From positions 935,481-999,480 of the forward strand of contig NZ_KI912268.1 in NCBI RefSeq assembly GCF_000242615.2: 64,000 bases of DNA, read 5' to 3'. Source of the stretch: Holophaga foetida DSM 6591 (GTDB lineage Bacteria > Acidobacteriota > Holophagae > Holophagales > Holophagaceae). The notes below the pieces were generated by a model that was not told the DNA's origin, did not search any database, and saw nothing but the letters and a program-made list of their open reading frames with translations. Made by a program: the position numbers and the translations under genes. Position 1 is the first letter of the stretch. Every line of letters begins with the position of its first letter. Below are positions 9,330 to 19,220 of this stretch, piece by piece.

Positions 9330-9845
9330 ATGGACTACACACTCCGCCCGGCGCACCCTGATGACCTGGAAATCGTCCTGCCCTGGGCCGGAACTGCGGA
9401 CCTCCTGCAACGATGGGGCGGGCCATCCCTGGCCTTCCCTGGCAATCCCAAGTCCATCTGGGTGGAAATCGAAGCATCTCCGGACAACACCCGTTCTCTT
9501 GTCGATGCGAACCGTGAGGTTGTTGGATTCGGCCAGGCCTTGCGCCGGGGCCGGAACATCCACTTGGCCCGCATCATCGTTTCGCCTGACCATCGCGGTC
9601 ATGGTCTTGGGCTCATCCTCTGCCGGAGACTGATCCAGCAGGCGATCCATGGGCACCGACCGGACGAGATCACCCTGAACGTCCACCCCGACAATGCTGT
9701 GGCCATGGCGCTCTACCGCACCCTGGGTTTCAGGCCCACGGCCGGTCTCCCGGAGTCAGAAGCCATCAGGATGTTCCTGCGCCCAGTCCCCCCGTTCACC
9801 ACAGACGCCGCCAATGCCACCGAGTATCCCCTTCCGTCATCCTGA
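9330..9845 (+). CDS. GNAT-family N-acetyltransferase
   Basis: A 171-residue GNAT protein. The acetyl-CoA pyrophosphate-binding motif A is visible as ARIIVSPDHRGHGLG (R/Q-x-x-G-x-G/A type), preceded by the strand VVGFGQALRRG. It is followed by the helix LILCRRLIQQA, and the C-terminal strand has NAVAMALYRTLGF, the typical motif B region. It transfers an acetyl group from acetyl-CoA to an amine; the substrate cannot be predicted. It stands alone between an inverted repeat and a secreted-protein gene. Confidence 0.85.
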   Translation: MDYTLRPAHPDDLEIVLPWAGTADLLQRWGGPSLAFPGNPKSIWVEIEASPDNTRSLVDANREVVGFGQALRRGRNIHLARIIVSPDHRGHGLGLILCRRLIQQAIHGHRPDEITLNVHPDNAVAMALYRTLGFRPTAGLPESEAIRMFLRPVPPFTTDAANATEYPLPSS

Positions 9846-9925
9846 TTCCCCTGCGGTTCCGCCCAAGGTCATTCTCCGTGTAGAATCAGCCTTCAATCCT
9901 GTTCAAAACAGAGACGGAGGCATCC

Positions 9926-10417
9926 ATGCGCTGGATTCTACCCATGACGATCTGCCTGACGATGGCCAGCCTCGGGCTGCAGGCCGCCCCCAAAAAGGCG
10001 CCGACAGTGCTGCCCGTGAAGGCCAGGACCCAGTACGCGGACTATTACGGCACCATGCTCACCCTGGACAGAAAGGTCCTCAACATCGGCAGCCGGACCT
10101 TCGGCTGGGGTATCACCAACGAGAAGCCCTTGGAGATGGCCTACTTCGCCGCCTACCTCAAACCCAAGGGCAAGTTCTCCCGCCTCAAGGCCACCCTTTA
10201 TGCAGACCCTGACATCAAGGCCGAGCTCCAGTTCCAGATCCGGGCTGAGAAGTACAACGGGGTCGTACTTTCGAGCGAAACCCTGAGCCCCGGCGAGACC
10301 AAGGAAATCGAAGTCGAGATCCCGGGCATCCAGCAGGTCTACATCGGCACTGAATTGAAGACCAACCACGACAAGGCCCGGCGCATCATCATCGGCGAGC
10401 CCACCTTCCTCAAGTAG
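9926..10417 (+). CDS. Secreted hypothetical protein
   Basis: A 163-residue protein with a classical signal peptide (MRWILPMTICLTMASLGLQA, probable cleavage after residue 20 or 21). The mature part is about 140 residues and looks beta-rich (KFSRLKATLYADPDIKAEL, VVLSSETLSPGETKEIEVEI). It contains no cysteine, repeats or catalytic motif that I recognise. The start is supported by a GGAGG upstream of the ATG. It converges on the HD-domain gene with an 18-base gap. Function is unknown; export to the periplasm or beyond is the only firm prediction. Confidence 0.72.
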   Translation: MRWILPMTICLTMASLGLQAAPKKAPTVLPVKARTQYADYYGTMLTLDRKVLNIGSRTFGWGITNEKPLEMAYFAAYLKPKGKFSRLKATLYADPDIKAELQFQIRAEKYNGVVLSSETLSPGETKEIEVEIPGIQQVYIGTELKTNHDKARRIIIGEPTFLK

Positions 10418-10435
10418 CCCCCAGGGCCCAGGGCC

Positions 10436-10990
10436 TCAGGCCACATCCATGCGGCGGGCGTAGACCTCATCAAACATCGCCTCCAGCCCCCCATGGGTGC
10501 CCCTGAGGCCCGCCACGACCCGGGCCGCCCAATCGAAGTAGTCCAGCTTGCGCTCGATGGACCAGCCAGCCGGGGCCGAGGCCAGCATGTCCCGGAGGTT
10601 GCAGATCTTATCGGCCAGCTTCACAAGCTTGGCCTCCCGGGAACAGTGAGGGGCATGCTCGACCTGCAACTGTTTCCGGACGTGCTTTTCCAAGGACTTA
10701 TCATCCGTGACCTCCAGGACGATAGAGGCGATCCGGGGTCCGAACACCTGCTCCAGCTCCTCGGGCGTGGTCTGGGTGTCCTCAATGGTGTCGTGCAGCA
10801 CCGCCGCGCATAGGACTTCGAGCTCCTCGACGCCCCCCTCGTTGGTCAGCAGGTTGGCCAGGGCGATGGGATGGTTGATGTAGGGAGAGGCCTCGGCATC
10901 CTTGCGCCGCTGGTTGCGGTGCTTATCCGCCGCGAAGGCGAGCACCCTGAATAGTTCCCCGGCAATCCCTGGGGCATTTCCTGTCGTCAT
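10436..10990 (-). CDS. HD-domain small alarmone hydrolase-like protein
   Basis: A 184-residue single HD domain of the RelA/SpoT-hydrolase type (Mesh1/SAH-like). The metal- and nucleotide-binding motifs are present: AADKHRNQRRKDAEASPYINHPI near the N-terminus contains the RxxxxxYxxHP region, then AAVLHDTIEDTQTT holds the HD...ED motif, and LVKLADKICNL follows. There is no synthetase, TGS or ACT domain, so it would only degrade (p)ppGpp or a related phosphorylated nucleotide. The ATG overlaps the stop of the truncated hydE reading frame upstream (ATGA), so it may depend on that transcript. Confidence 0.82.
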   Translation of the reverse strand: MTTGNAPGIAGELFRVLAFAADKHRNQRRKDAEASPYINHPIALANLLTNEGGVEELEVLCAAVLHDTIEDTQTTPEELEQVFGPRIASIVLEVTDDKSLEKHVRKQLQVEHAPHCSREAKLVKLADKICNLRDMLASAPAGWSIERKLDYFDWAARVVAGLRGTHGGLEAMFDEVYARRMDVA

Positions 10991-11601
10991 GGCCGATCCC
11001 CTGTTTCCCCCATCATCCTCCCTGCCGCACCAGGATCACAGCTTTTTGACAGCAAATGTCCTGCCTCCAGTCCCCTTCCCCGGTATCCGCCCAATGCGGT
11101 GGATCCGCCCGGACGGGAGGGATGGATGCGACGGTAGAGCTCAGGGTCAGAACTCTCAAAGCGCAGCAGGTAGCGGTCTGCCCCCGCAGCCTTCCAGGAG
11201 CGCAACTCGTCGTCTTCGCGCTCGCCCAGACTGAGGGTGACCGCCAGCCCCGTACGCTCCTTGATCCGGCCCACAAGCTGAGCGATGAAGGCCTGGGTGA
11301 GCCCCGGATCCTCCCCGGCCTGGACAACCACGGTTCCATAGCTGTAGGCCTTGGCCTCCTCCGCGCAGGCCAGGATCTCCTCTTCAGTCATGCGGTAGCG
11401 GCGGATGCCCGCAGCCGTGGCGCTGATGCCGCAGTACTGACAGTGGCGCACGCAGTGGTTGGAGATCTCGATGAGCCCCCGGAAGTGCACCTCGGGCCCC
11501 ACACGGGCCTCCCGGACCGCATCAGCCTGAGCCCAGAGGGCCTCCAGCCGGGATTCATCCAACTCCTTCAACCACCCCAGGATCTCGTCGCGTTCCATCA
11601 T
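10987..11601 (-). pseudogene. hydE: Truncated HydE ([FeFe]-hydrogenase maturase) fragment
   Basis: Residues 1-175 match the radical-SAM maturase HydE: FRGLIEISNHCVRHCQYCGI carries the CxxxCxxC iron-sulfur site, and it is followed by YRMTEEEILACAEEAKAYSYGTVVVQ, AGEDPG, AVTLSLGER and GADRYLLRFESSDPELYRRIHP. After RIHPSR the protein continues for only about 30 residues of Gly- and Arg-rich sequence unlike HydE, then stops. Full-length HydE is about 350 residues, so the C-terminal half of the TIM barrel is missing and neither other frame restores it. The start has a good GAGGGGGA site. No hydF, hydG or hydrogenase gene is visible. It is probably a remnant left by deletion, still providing the upstream transcript for the HD-domain gene. 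Confidence 0.75.
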
Positions 11602-11943
11602 TCCCCCTCAGGCCTGGACAATGTTAACAAAAAAAGTAAGAAATACACCTCAACAAACCCACAAATACCAACGCAATTACTACAATTAAACATGTTGTAT
11701 AGTCAAATTTTATGCTTGACTTAGCCTCGTGGGGACTTAATAATTTCCCATGCTTCTTACTCTGTTGGTAAGAATCACACCAGAGACACCATGCGACTCC
11801 GACCCGATCCCACCTGCCCCCGACGTCCCTCACGACGCTGTCGAAGCTGTCGCTGAAGCCTCCCCCTCCCGAACCCATCGAAGCCAAGCTCCACGATCCG
11901 TGGACAGCTCCCCGTCTATTCCCATTTTTGAAAGACTCCTGCC
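11602..11943. other. AT-richer leader region of the cys operon
   Basis: The segment 11630-11760 is clearly lower in GC than its surroundings and holds the candidate promoter at 11716. A minus-strand frame (11624-11887) would encode a protein with a C-terminal membrane helix (LIVVIALVFVGLLRCI), but it covers the whole leader and has no clear ribosome-binding site. I looked for an S-box or other sulfur-related riboswitch and could not recognise one. Confidence 0.45.
11716..11744 (+). promoter_or_regulatory. Candidate sigma70-type promoter of the cys operon
   Basis: TTGACT at 11716-11721 and TAATAA(T) at 11738-11744 are separated by 16-17 bases in an AT-rich patch, about 200 bases before the sulfate-binding protein start. 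The long untranslated leader leaves room for regulation, but no known operator was recognised. Confidence 0.5.
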
Positions 11944-12942
11944 ATGAAGCGCTTTGCCCTCACCGCCCTCGCCGCCACCCTTTCCCTGGGCCTCTTCGCC
12001 GGAAGCCCCAAGAAGCTTCTCAATGTCTCCTATGACCCCACCCGGGAGCTCTACCAGGACATCAACCAGGTCTTCACCCGCCAGCACAAGGCCCGCAGCG
12101 GTGTGGACCTGGCCATCAGCCAGAGTCACGGAGGCAGCGGCAAACAGGCCCGCTCCGTGCTGGACGGCCTCCAGGCCGATGTGGTGACCCTCGCCCTGGC
12201 CTATGACATCGATGCCCTGGCGGAGAAGGGCCGCCTCCTTCCCGCCGACTGGCAGAAGCGCCTGCCCTACAACAGCACCCCCTTCACCAGCACCATCGTC
12301 TTCCTGGTTCGAAAGGGCAACCCCAAAGGCATCAAGGATTGGAATGATCTCATCAAGCCTGGTGTCTCCGTGATCACCCCCAATCCCAAGACATCCGGCG
12401 GCGCCCGCTGGAACTACCTGGCGGCCTGGGGCTACGCCCTGCGGGCCAACCACGGTGACCCGTCCAAGGCCCGGGCCTATGTCCAGGAACTCTTCAGGCA
12501 CGTGCCGGTCCTGGATTCCGGAGCCCGGGGTGCCACCACGACCTTTGTGGAGCGTGGCCTGGGGGATGTGCTCCTGGCCTGGGAGAACGAGGCATTCCTG
12601 GCCGAGAAGGAACTAGGCAAGGACAAGTTCCAGATCGTGGCCCCTTCGGTGAGCATCCTGGCCGAGCCCCCGGTGGCGGTGGTGGACCGCAACGTCCAGC
12701 GCCACGGCACCGCAGCAGAAGCCAAGGCTTACCTGGACTTCCTCTACACCAAAGAGGCCCAGGCCATCGGCGCCAAGCACTACTACCGCCCCCGGGAAGC
12801 GTCAGTTGCCAAGGCCTATGCCAAGTCCTTCCCCAAGCTGAATCTCTTCACCATCGATGAAGTCTTCGGGGGCTGGCAGAAGGCCCAGAAGACCCATTTC
12901 ACCGATGGCGGCGTCTTCGACCAGATCTACCAGCCCCGCTGA
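11944..12942 (+). CDS. sbp: Periplasmic sulfate-binding protein
   Basis: A 332-residue substrate-binding protein of the Sbp/CysP family. It has a signal peptide ([20 protein letters not shown]), then [17 protein letters not shown]. Family signatures are [29 protein letters not shown] and [20 protein letters not shown], which form the sulfate pocket. It delivers sulfate or thiosulfate to the CysTW permease. It is the first gene of a co-directional run sbp-cysT-cysW-cysA-cysH-cysD-cysN, and its stop lies 7 bases before the cysT start. Length is normal for the family. Confidence 0.95.
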   Translation: MKRFALTALAATLSLGLFAGSPKKLLNVSYDPTRELYQDINQVFTRQHKARSGVDLAISQSHGGSGKQARSVLDGLQADVVTLALAYDIDALAEKGRLLPADWQKRLPYNSTPFTSTIVFLVRKGNPKGIKDWNDLIKPGVSVITPNPKTSGGARWNYLAAWGYALRANHGDPSKARAYVQELFRHVPVLDSGARGATTTFVERGLGDVLLAWENEAFLAEKELGKDKFQIVAPSVSILAEPPVAVVDRNVQRHGTAAEAKAYLDFLYTKEAQAIGAKHYYRPREASVAKAYAKSFPKLNLFTIDEVFGGWQKAQKTHFTDGGVFDQIYQPR

Positions 12943-12949
12943 GGAAACC

Positions 12950-13771
12950 ATGAGTCGATCCAGTTCCAGCCGCAGCCCCGGTTTCGGAATCAGCCTGGGC
13001 ATCACCATGGCCTACCTTAGCCTGATGGTGGCCCTGCCCCTCGCCGCCCTGGGGGCCAAGACCTTCAGCCTCTCCTGGCGCGTCTTCTGGGAAACCGTCA
13101 CCTCGCCCCGGGTCCTGGCCTCCTACCGCATCAGCTTCGGCACCGCCTTCGCGGCGGCTGTGGTGAACGCCCTGCTGGGCCTGTTGGTGGCCTGGGTCCT
13201 GGTGCGCTACCCCTTCCCGGGTAAACGCCTCGTGGACGCGGTGATCGACCTCCCTTTCGCCCTGCCCACAGCTGTGGCCGGCATCGCCCTCACCAAGCTC
13301 TATGCTCCCGAGGGCTGGTTCGGGCATCTGCTGCCCTTCAAGGTGGCCTATACCCCCCTGGGCATCAGCATCGCCCTGCTCTTCATCGGCCTGCCCTTCG
13401 TGGTCCGCACCCTCCAGCCCGTACTGGAGGAGTTGGGCACCGAGCTGGAGGAAGCCGCCGCCACCCTGGGGGCTTCCCGCTGGCAGACCCTGAGCCGGGT
13501 AGTCTTTCCCGAACTGGGCCCGGCCCTCCTGACGGGCTTCGCCCTGGCCTTTGCCCGGGGCATCGGGGAATACGGCAGCGTGGTCTTCATCAGCGGCAAC
13601 ATGCCCATGCGGACCGAGATCACCCCGCTGCTGATCATCACCAAACTGGAGCAGTACGAGTATGCCCAGGCCACCGCCATCGCCGTGGTGATGCTGCTGA
13701 TCTCCTTCGTCCTGCTCCTGGGCATCAACCTCCTGCAGCGCCGCATCTCCCGGAAGGTGAACCATGGGTAG
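12950..13771 (+). CDS. cysT: Sulfate ABC transporter permease CysT
   Basis: A 273-residue inner-membrane permease with about six helices. The ATP-binding-cassette coupling loop [20 protein letters not shown] (EAA motif) and the family signature [20 protein letters not shown] are clear. The start at 12950 is preferred because GAGGA lies just upstream and the longer frame overlaps sbp with non-family sequence. With CysW it forms the channel for sulfate import. Unusually, cysW does not follow directly: an inverted-repeat element of about 200 bases begins 20 bases after the stop. Confidence 0.93.
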   Translation: MSRSSSSRSPGFGISLGITMAYLSLMVALPLAALGAKTFSLSWRVFWETVTSPRVLASYRISFGTAFAAAVVNALLGLLVAWVLVRYPFPGKRLVDAVIDLPFALPTAVAGIALTKLYAPEGWFGHLLPFKVAYTPLGISIALLFIGLPFVVRTLQPVLEELGTELEEAAATLGASRWQTLSRVVFPELGPALLTGFALAFARGIGEYGSVVFISGNMPMRTEITPLLIITKLEQYEYAQATAIAVVMLLISFVLLLGINLLQRRISRKVNHG

Positions 13772-13790
13772 TCGGGGGCAGGCTTCAAAA

Positions 13791-13971
13791 GAGTCAACGC
13801 AGAGGGCGCAGAGATGGAAAAACAAGGGCGCTGAGGAAAAGCAGGAGGAGCCCAGGGCCTCCGACCGTCTTCACCGCCGACCGGCCTACTTCTTCCAGTG
13901 CCCCTCACCCTTCTTTCCTGTTTTTCTCTGCGCCCTCTCTTTTCTTTCCTCCGCGCCCTCCGCGTTGACTC
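13791..13971. repeat. CAGAGGGCGCAGAG-class inverted repeat inside the cys operon
   Basis: The left arm (13791-13813, starting GAGTCAACGCAGAGGGCGC) and the right arm (13949-13971) are reverse complements at 21 of 23 positions. A second inner pair is formed by the CTCTGCGCCCTCTC segment at 13926-13939. The element fills the cysT-cysW gap. A transcript through it could fold into a long stem-loop and might alter relative expression of the two permease genes. Confidence 0.75.
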
Positions 13972-14000
13972 AGTTGCGCCCCTCCCCCTGGAGTTCCTAG

Positions 14001-14845
14001 ATGTCCGCCGCCTCTGTCCGTGAACCCTTCTGGGTCAGGCTGCTCCTGACCCTGGTGGCCCTGGCCTTCCTGGCGGTGGCCCTGGTGGCGCCCCTGGTGG
14101 CGGTCTTTCACCAGGCCCTCAAGGATGGTCTGGCCCTCTACTTCGCAGCCTTCCAGGAACCCGAGGCCTGGGCGGCCATCCGCCTGAGCCTGGTGGCCGC
14201 CACCGTGGCCGTGGTGCTCAATACGGTCTTCGGCCTAGCCGCGGCCTGGCTCCTGGCCCGCTTCCGATTCCGGGGCAAGGGCTTCCTCACCACCCTCCTG
14301 GATATCCCTTTCGTGGTGTCGCCGGTGGTGGCGGGCCTCATCTTTGTCCTCCTCTTCGGCGCCCAGGGCTGGTTCGGCCCCTGGCTGGACGCTCGGGACA
14401 TCCGCATCGTCTTCGCCCTGCCGGGCATCATCCTGGCGACCACCTTCGTCAGCCTGCCCTTCGTGGCCCGGGAGATCCTGCCCACCCTCCAGGCCCAGGG
14501 CACCGAGGAGGAAGAAGCCGCCCGCATGCTGGGGGCCTCCTCTTGGCGCACCTTCTGGCGAATCACGCTCCCCAACATCCGCTGGGCCCTCTTCTCGGGC
14601 ATCGTCCTCTGCTCCGCCCGGGCCCTGGGGGAATTCGGCGCCGTCTCGGTGGTTTCGGGCCACATCCGGGGCGAAACCAACACCCTGCCCCTGCACGTCG
14701 AGATCCTCTACAACGAGTATCAGTTCACCGCCGCCTTCGCCTGCGCCTCGCTCCTGACCCTCACGGCCCTGGTGACCCTGCTTTTGAAATCCCTTCTGGA
14801 ATGGCGCATCCGCGCCGCGGCCCGACGAGCCCTGGAGATCCCCTC

Positions 14846-14849
<4 letters not shown>
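14001..14849 (+). CDS. cysW: Sulfate ABC transporter permease CysW
   Basis: A 282-residue partner permease of CysT with about six membrane helices. It carries the coupling motif [20 protein letters not shown] and the family segment [20 protein letters not shown]. The stop TGA overlaps the cysA ATG (ATGA at 14846-14849), so it is coupled to the ATPase gene. It follows the inverted repeat and has no clear Shine-Dalgarno sequence immediately upstream, so the start at 14001 rests on family length. It imports sulfate or thiosulfate with Sbp, CysT and CysA. Confidence 0.93.
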
Positions 14850-15933
<1,084 letters not shown>

Positions 15934-15934
<1 letters not shown>

Positions 15935-16620
15935 TGAGTCAACTTCCGACATTCGACACCGCCGAGAGCCTGCTCTCCTGGGCCGTCGGGCACTTCGGGC
16001 AGAAGCTCACCTTTGCCTCCAGCTTCGGCGCCGAGGACATGGTGCTCCTGGATCTCCTGCTGGCTAACGACCCCAAGGCCCGGGTCTTCATTCTGGACAC
16101 GGGACGGCTCCACCAGGAGACCTACGATCTGATCGAGCGGACCCGACTTCGCTACCGGCGCACCTTCGAGGTCTACGCTCCCCAGGCCGGCCCCCTGGAG
16201 CGTCTGCTGACGGAATCGGGGCCCAACTCCTTCTATGAGTCCGTGGAGGCCCGCAAGGCCTGCTGCTACGTGCGCAAGGTGGAGCCCCTGGGCCGCGCGC
16301 TGGAGGGTGTCGAGGCCTGGATCACGGGCCAGCGCCGCGCCCAGTCCCAGACCCGCATCGAGCTGGCCATGGTGGACCGGGACGGGGCCCACGGCGGCAT
16401 CCTCAAGCTCAACCCCCTGGTGGACTGGAGCGAGGAGCAGGTCTGGGAGTACATCCGCGAGCACAAGCTCCCCACCAACAGCCTCCACGACCAGGGCTTC
16501 CCCTCCATCGGATGCGCCCCCTGCACCCGGGCCGTCCAACCCGGCGAGGATCTCAGGTCCGGGCGCTGGTGGTGGGAGAACCCCGAGCACAAAGAGTGCG
16601 GGCTGCACCGGCGCTCGTAA
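15934..16620 (+). CDS. cysH: Phosphoadenylyl/adenylyl-sulfate reductase
   Basis: A 228-residue CysH. It reduces APS (or PAPS) to sulfite in the cytoplasm. It contains the PP-loop motif FASSFGAEDMVLLD, and ILDTGRLHQETYDL. The Cys pair in KACCYVRK, the GCAPCTRA motif and the C-terminal KECGLH with its catalytic Cys are all present. The paired CC...CxxC cysteines are the hallmark of the [4Fe-4S] class, which usually acts on APS. This agrees with the absence of a cysC kinase in the operon. It is coupled to cysA by TGATG and followed by a 290-base repeat region before cysD. Confidence 0.94.
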
Positions 16621-16624
16621 AAGC

Positions 16625-16890
16625 AAAAGCAATCAGCCGCGGATGAATGGGATGAACGCAGATAAAGACGATCAGGGACATTTGATGGCCCAGACACGGC
16701 AGGCTGGCTGGCCCCGCTCCGCGGGGGCGCCCGGCAAAGCCGAGCGCGTTCTGGAGGGTCACGGCACGGGAGACACGCTCGCGTGTCCCCGTGTCGCGCC
16801 CCTCCAGAACCTGGCCAGCATGCCGGAGTCGGCGGTGTCCCATCCGCGTTCATCCTATTCATCCTCGGCCAACCCTTCTTTTTCCTTTTA
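16625..16890. repeat. GGATGAA-class inverted repeat with GC-rich core
   Basis: The outer arms are CGCGGATGAATGGGATGAAC (about 16638) and the mirrored CCGCGTTCATCCTATTCATC (about 16844). The core at 16721-16750 contains GCGGGGGCGC then CGGCAAAGCCG, nearly identical to the cores at 58857-58886 and, inverted, 26051-26085. An inner hairpin pairs GGAGGGTCACGGCACGGGAG with the later CGCGCCCCTCC. It separates cysH from cysD inside the operon. Confidence 0.75.
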
Positions 16891-16911
16891 ATTGCGCGCC
16901 CCGGAGTTCCC

Positions 16912-17820
16912 ATGACCAATCGATTACTCACCCACCTGGAACGCCTGGAGGGCGAGGCCATCCACATCCTGCGGGAGGTGGCGGGGCAATGCGCCAACCC
17001 GGCCCTGCTCTTCAGCGGCGGCAAGGACAGCGTGGTACTCCTGCGCCTGGCGGAGAAGGCCTTCCGGCCCGGCAGGTTCCCCTTTCCCCTGGTCCACATC
17101 GACACCGGCCACAACTACGCCGAGGTCATTGACTTCCGGGACCGCCGGGCGGCGGAGCTGGGGGAGAAGCTCATCGTCCGCACCCTGGATGAGAGCATCG
17201 CCAAGGGCCGCATCGTCCTGCGCAGTGCCACCGAGAGCCGCAACCGGCACCAGAGCGTGACCCTGCTGGACACCGTGGAGGAGTTCGAGTTCGACGCCCT
17301 CATCGGCGGAGCCCGCCGGGACGAGGAAAAGGCCCGGGCCAAGGAACGGGTCTTCAGCTTCCGGGACGAGTTCGGCCAGTGGGACCCCAAGAACCAGCGG
17401 CCCGAGCTCTGGAACCTCTACAACGCCCGCATCCACAAGGGCGAGCACATGCGGGCCTTCCCCATCTCCAACTGGACCGAGCTGGATGTCTGGCAGTACA
17501 TCGCCGAAGAGGGCCTGGAGCTGCCGGAGATCTACTTCGCCCACGAACGGGAAGTGGTGGAACTGCCGGGGGGCGCCCTGCTGCCGGTGACGGACCTGAC
17601 CCCCATCCCCGCCGGGAAGAGCTCGGTGCGCCGCAGCGTGCGCTTCCGCACCGTGGGCGACATCAGCTGCACGGCACCGGTGCTCAGCGAGGCAAGAACG
17701 GTGGAAGACATCATCAAGGAAACCGCCACCACTGAGATCACCGAGCGGGGTGCCACCCGCCTGGATGACCAGACCAGCGAGGCATCCATGGAACAGCGGA
17801 AGAAAGAGGGGTACTTCTGA
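16912..17820 (+). CDS. cysD: Sulfate adenylyltransferase subunit 2
   Basis: A 302-residue CysD, the catalytic subunit that makes APS from ATP and sulfate. The PP-loop is LLFSGGKDSVVLL, followed by HIDTGHNYAEVIDFRD, then IGGARRDEEKARAKER and the C-terminal ISCTAPVLSEA, all typical. The start at 16912 has a GGAG five bases upstream; the longer frame runs into the repeat. The TGA overlaps the cysN ATG (TGATG), consistent with stoichiometric CysDN expression. Confidence 0.95.
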   Translation: MTNRLLTHLERLEGEAIHILREVAGQCANPALLFSGGKDSVVLLRLAEKAFRPGRFPFPLVHIDTGHNYAEVIDFRDRRAAELGEKLIVRTLDESIAKGRIVLRSATESRNRHQSVTLLDTVEEFEFDALIGGARRDEEKARAKERVFSFRDEFGQWDPKNQRPELWNLYNARIHKGEHMRAFPISNWTELDVWQYIAEEGLELPEIYFAHEREVVELPGGALLPVTDLTPIPAGKSSVRRSVRFRTVGDISCTAPVLSEARTVEDIIKETATTEITERGATRLDDQTSEASMEQRKKEGYF

Positions 17821-19205
17821 TGGAAAAGCAAATTACACCACAAAGGCACCAAGGGCACGAAGGAGCACCAAGAAAGGAACAAGAGAAAGACAAAGAGGCT
17901 TTTCTTGGTGATTCCTTTGTGCCTTCGAGTCTTGGTGGTGGAATTCCCGACAACGGTCTTCTTCGCTTCATCACCTGCGGCAGCGTGGACGACGGCAAGT
18001 CCACCCTCATCGGCCGCCTCCTCTATGACAGCAAGGCCATCCTGGCGGACGCCATGGATGCCCTCGCCAAGAGCAGCCGCAAGCGCGGCCTGGAGGAAGT
18101 GGACCTGAGCCTCCTGACGGATGGCCTTTCCGCCGAGCGGGAGCAGGGCATCACCATCGACGTGGCCTACCGCTACTTCAGCACCGGCACCCGCAAGTAC
18201 ATCCTGGCGGACGCCCCGGGCCACGAGCAGTACACCCGCAACATGGTCACCGGGGCCTCCACCGCCGACCTCGCCATCGTCCTCATCGATGCCCGCAAGG
18301 GGGTGCTGCCCCAGACCCGCCGCCACACGACCCTGGCCCACCTCATGGGACTGCGCCACATTGTGGTGGCCGTGAACAAGATGGATCTGGTGGACTACAA
18401 TCAGGCCGTCTTCAGCACCATCCAGGCCCAGGTGGGAGCCTTCGCCAGCAAGCTGGGCATTCCCCAGCTTCATTTCATCCCCCTGTCTGCCCTCAAGGGA
18501 GACATGGTGGTGGACCGGGGAGAGCGCCTGGACTGGTACCAAGGCCCCACCCTGATGGAACTCCTGGAGAGCATCGAGCTGGACTCCTCCGAGCAGGACC
18601 AGCCCTTCCGCTTCCCGGTCCAGCTGGTCTGCCGCCCCCGCACCGAGGAGCTCATCGACTACCGGGGCTACCAGGGCCGGGTGGAGAGCGGGCGCATCAA
18701 GCCCGGCGACGCCATCACGGTGCAGCCCTCGGGGGCCCGCTCCAGAGTCCGCCGTATCGAGCTCTACGGGAAGGAACTGCCGGAGGCCGTGGCGGGTCAG
18801 AGCGTGACCCTCCTCCTGGAGGACGAAGTGGATATCAGCCGGGGCGATCTCATCGCCTCCGCCGAGCACGCCCCGGTGCCCACCCGATCCCTCACCGCCA
18901 CCCTGGCCTGGCTGGGCGAAAAGCCCCTCAGCAGCACGGGCCGCCTGGTCCTGCGCCACGGCACCCGGGAAGTCCGGGCCAAGGTGGGGGAGATCGAAAG
19001 CCGTCTCGATCTGGAGGCCCTGGAACCCGTGCCGGTGGAGGATGTGGCCATGAACGATATCGTCACGGTCACCCTCAAGCTCCAGGGGCCCATCGCCCCG
19101 GACGCCCACACGGTCCTGCGCAGCGGTGGCTCCTTCATCCTCATCGATGAAGCCACCCACAACACCGTGGCGGCGGGCCTGGTGCTGGGGCCTGAATACC
19201 TTTGA
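17820..19205 (+). CDS. cysN: Sulfate adenylyltransferase subunit 1 (GTPase) with repeat-derived N-terminus
   Basis: A 461-residue elongation-factor-like GTPase that drives CysD. G1 is GSVDDGKST (residues 54-62), G3 is DAPGH and G4 is NKMD, with EF-Tu-like beta-barrel domains following. There is no fused C-terminal CysC kinase. The first 45 or so residues are odd: KQITPQRHQGHEGAPRKEQE and onward are encoded by an AAGGCACCAAG-class inverted repeat (17830-17943). They have no counterpart in usual CysN N-termini, which begin only a short way before the LRFxTCGS segment. The frame is kept open through both repeat arms. An internal start is possible, but no better ATG is seen before the P-loop, and the TGATG overlap with cysD supports initiation at 17820. 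Confidence 0.92.
   Translation: MEKQITPQRHQGHEGAPRKEQEKDKEAFLGDSFVPSSLGGGIPDNGLLRFITCGSVDDGKSTLIGRLLYDSKAILADAMDALAKSSRKRGLEEVDLSLLTDGLSAEREQGITIDVAYRYFSTGTRKYILADAPGHEQYTRNMVTGASTADLAIVLIDARKGVLPQTRRHTTLAHLMGLRHIVVAVNKMDLVDYNQAVFSTIQAQVGAFASKLGIPQLHFIPLSALKGDMVVDRGERLDWYQGPTLMELLESIELDSSEQDQPFRFPVQLVCRPRTEELIDYRGYQGRVESGRIKPGDAITVQPSGARSRVRRIELYGKELPEAVAGQSVTLLLEDEVDISRGDLIASAEHAPVPTRSLTATLAWLGEKPLSSTGRLVLRHGTREVRAKVGEIESRLDLEALEPVPVEDVAMNDIVTVTLKLQGPIAPDAHTVLRSGGSFILIDEATHNTVAAGLVLGPEYL
17830..17943. repeat. AAGGCACCAAG-class inverted repeat within cysN
   Basis: The left arm starts with CACCACAAAGGCACCAAGGG and the right arm ends with TTCGAGTCTTGGTGGTGGAA. The inner parts GCACCAAGAAAGG and CTTTTCTTGGTGATTC are also mutually complementary. 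The same class occurs at 63362-63462 outside any gene. Here it is translated as part of CysN. Confidence 0.75.
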
Positions 19206-19220
19206 GGCCTTGGGGCGGCG

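Noticed and set aside
11624..11887. Minus-strand 87-residue frame in the cys leader
   Set aside because: It has a C-terminal membrane-like helix, but no Shine-Dalgarno sequence and it covers a likely promoter/leader.
11744..11943. Riboswitch (S-box or other) in the cys leader
   Set aside because: I looked for a conserved SAM-riboswitch-like core and saw none; a covariance-model search would be decisive.
14543..14845. Extension of cysA into cysW
   Set aside because: The frame has no family similarity there, and the ATGA overlap at 14846 gives a standard CysA start.
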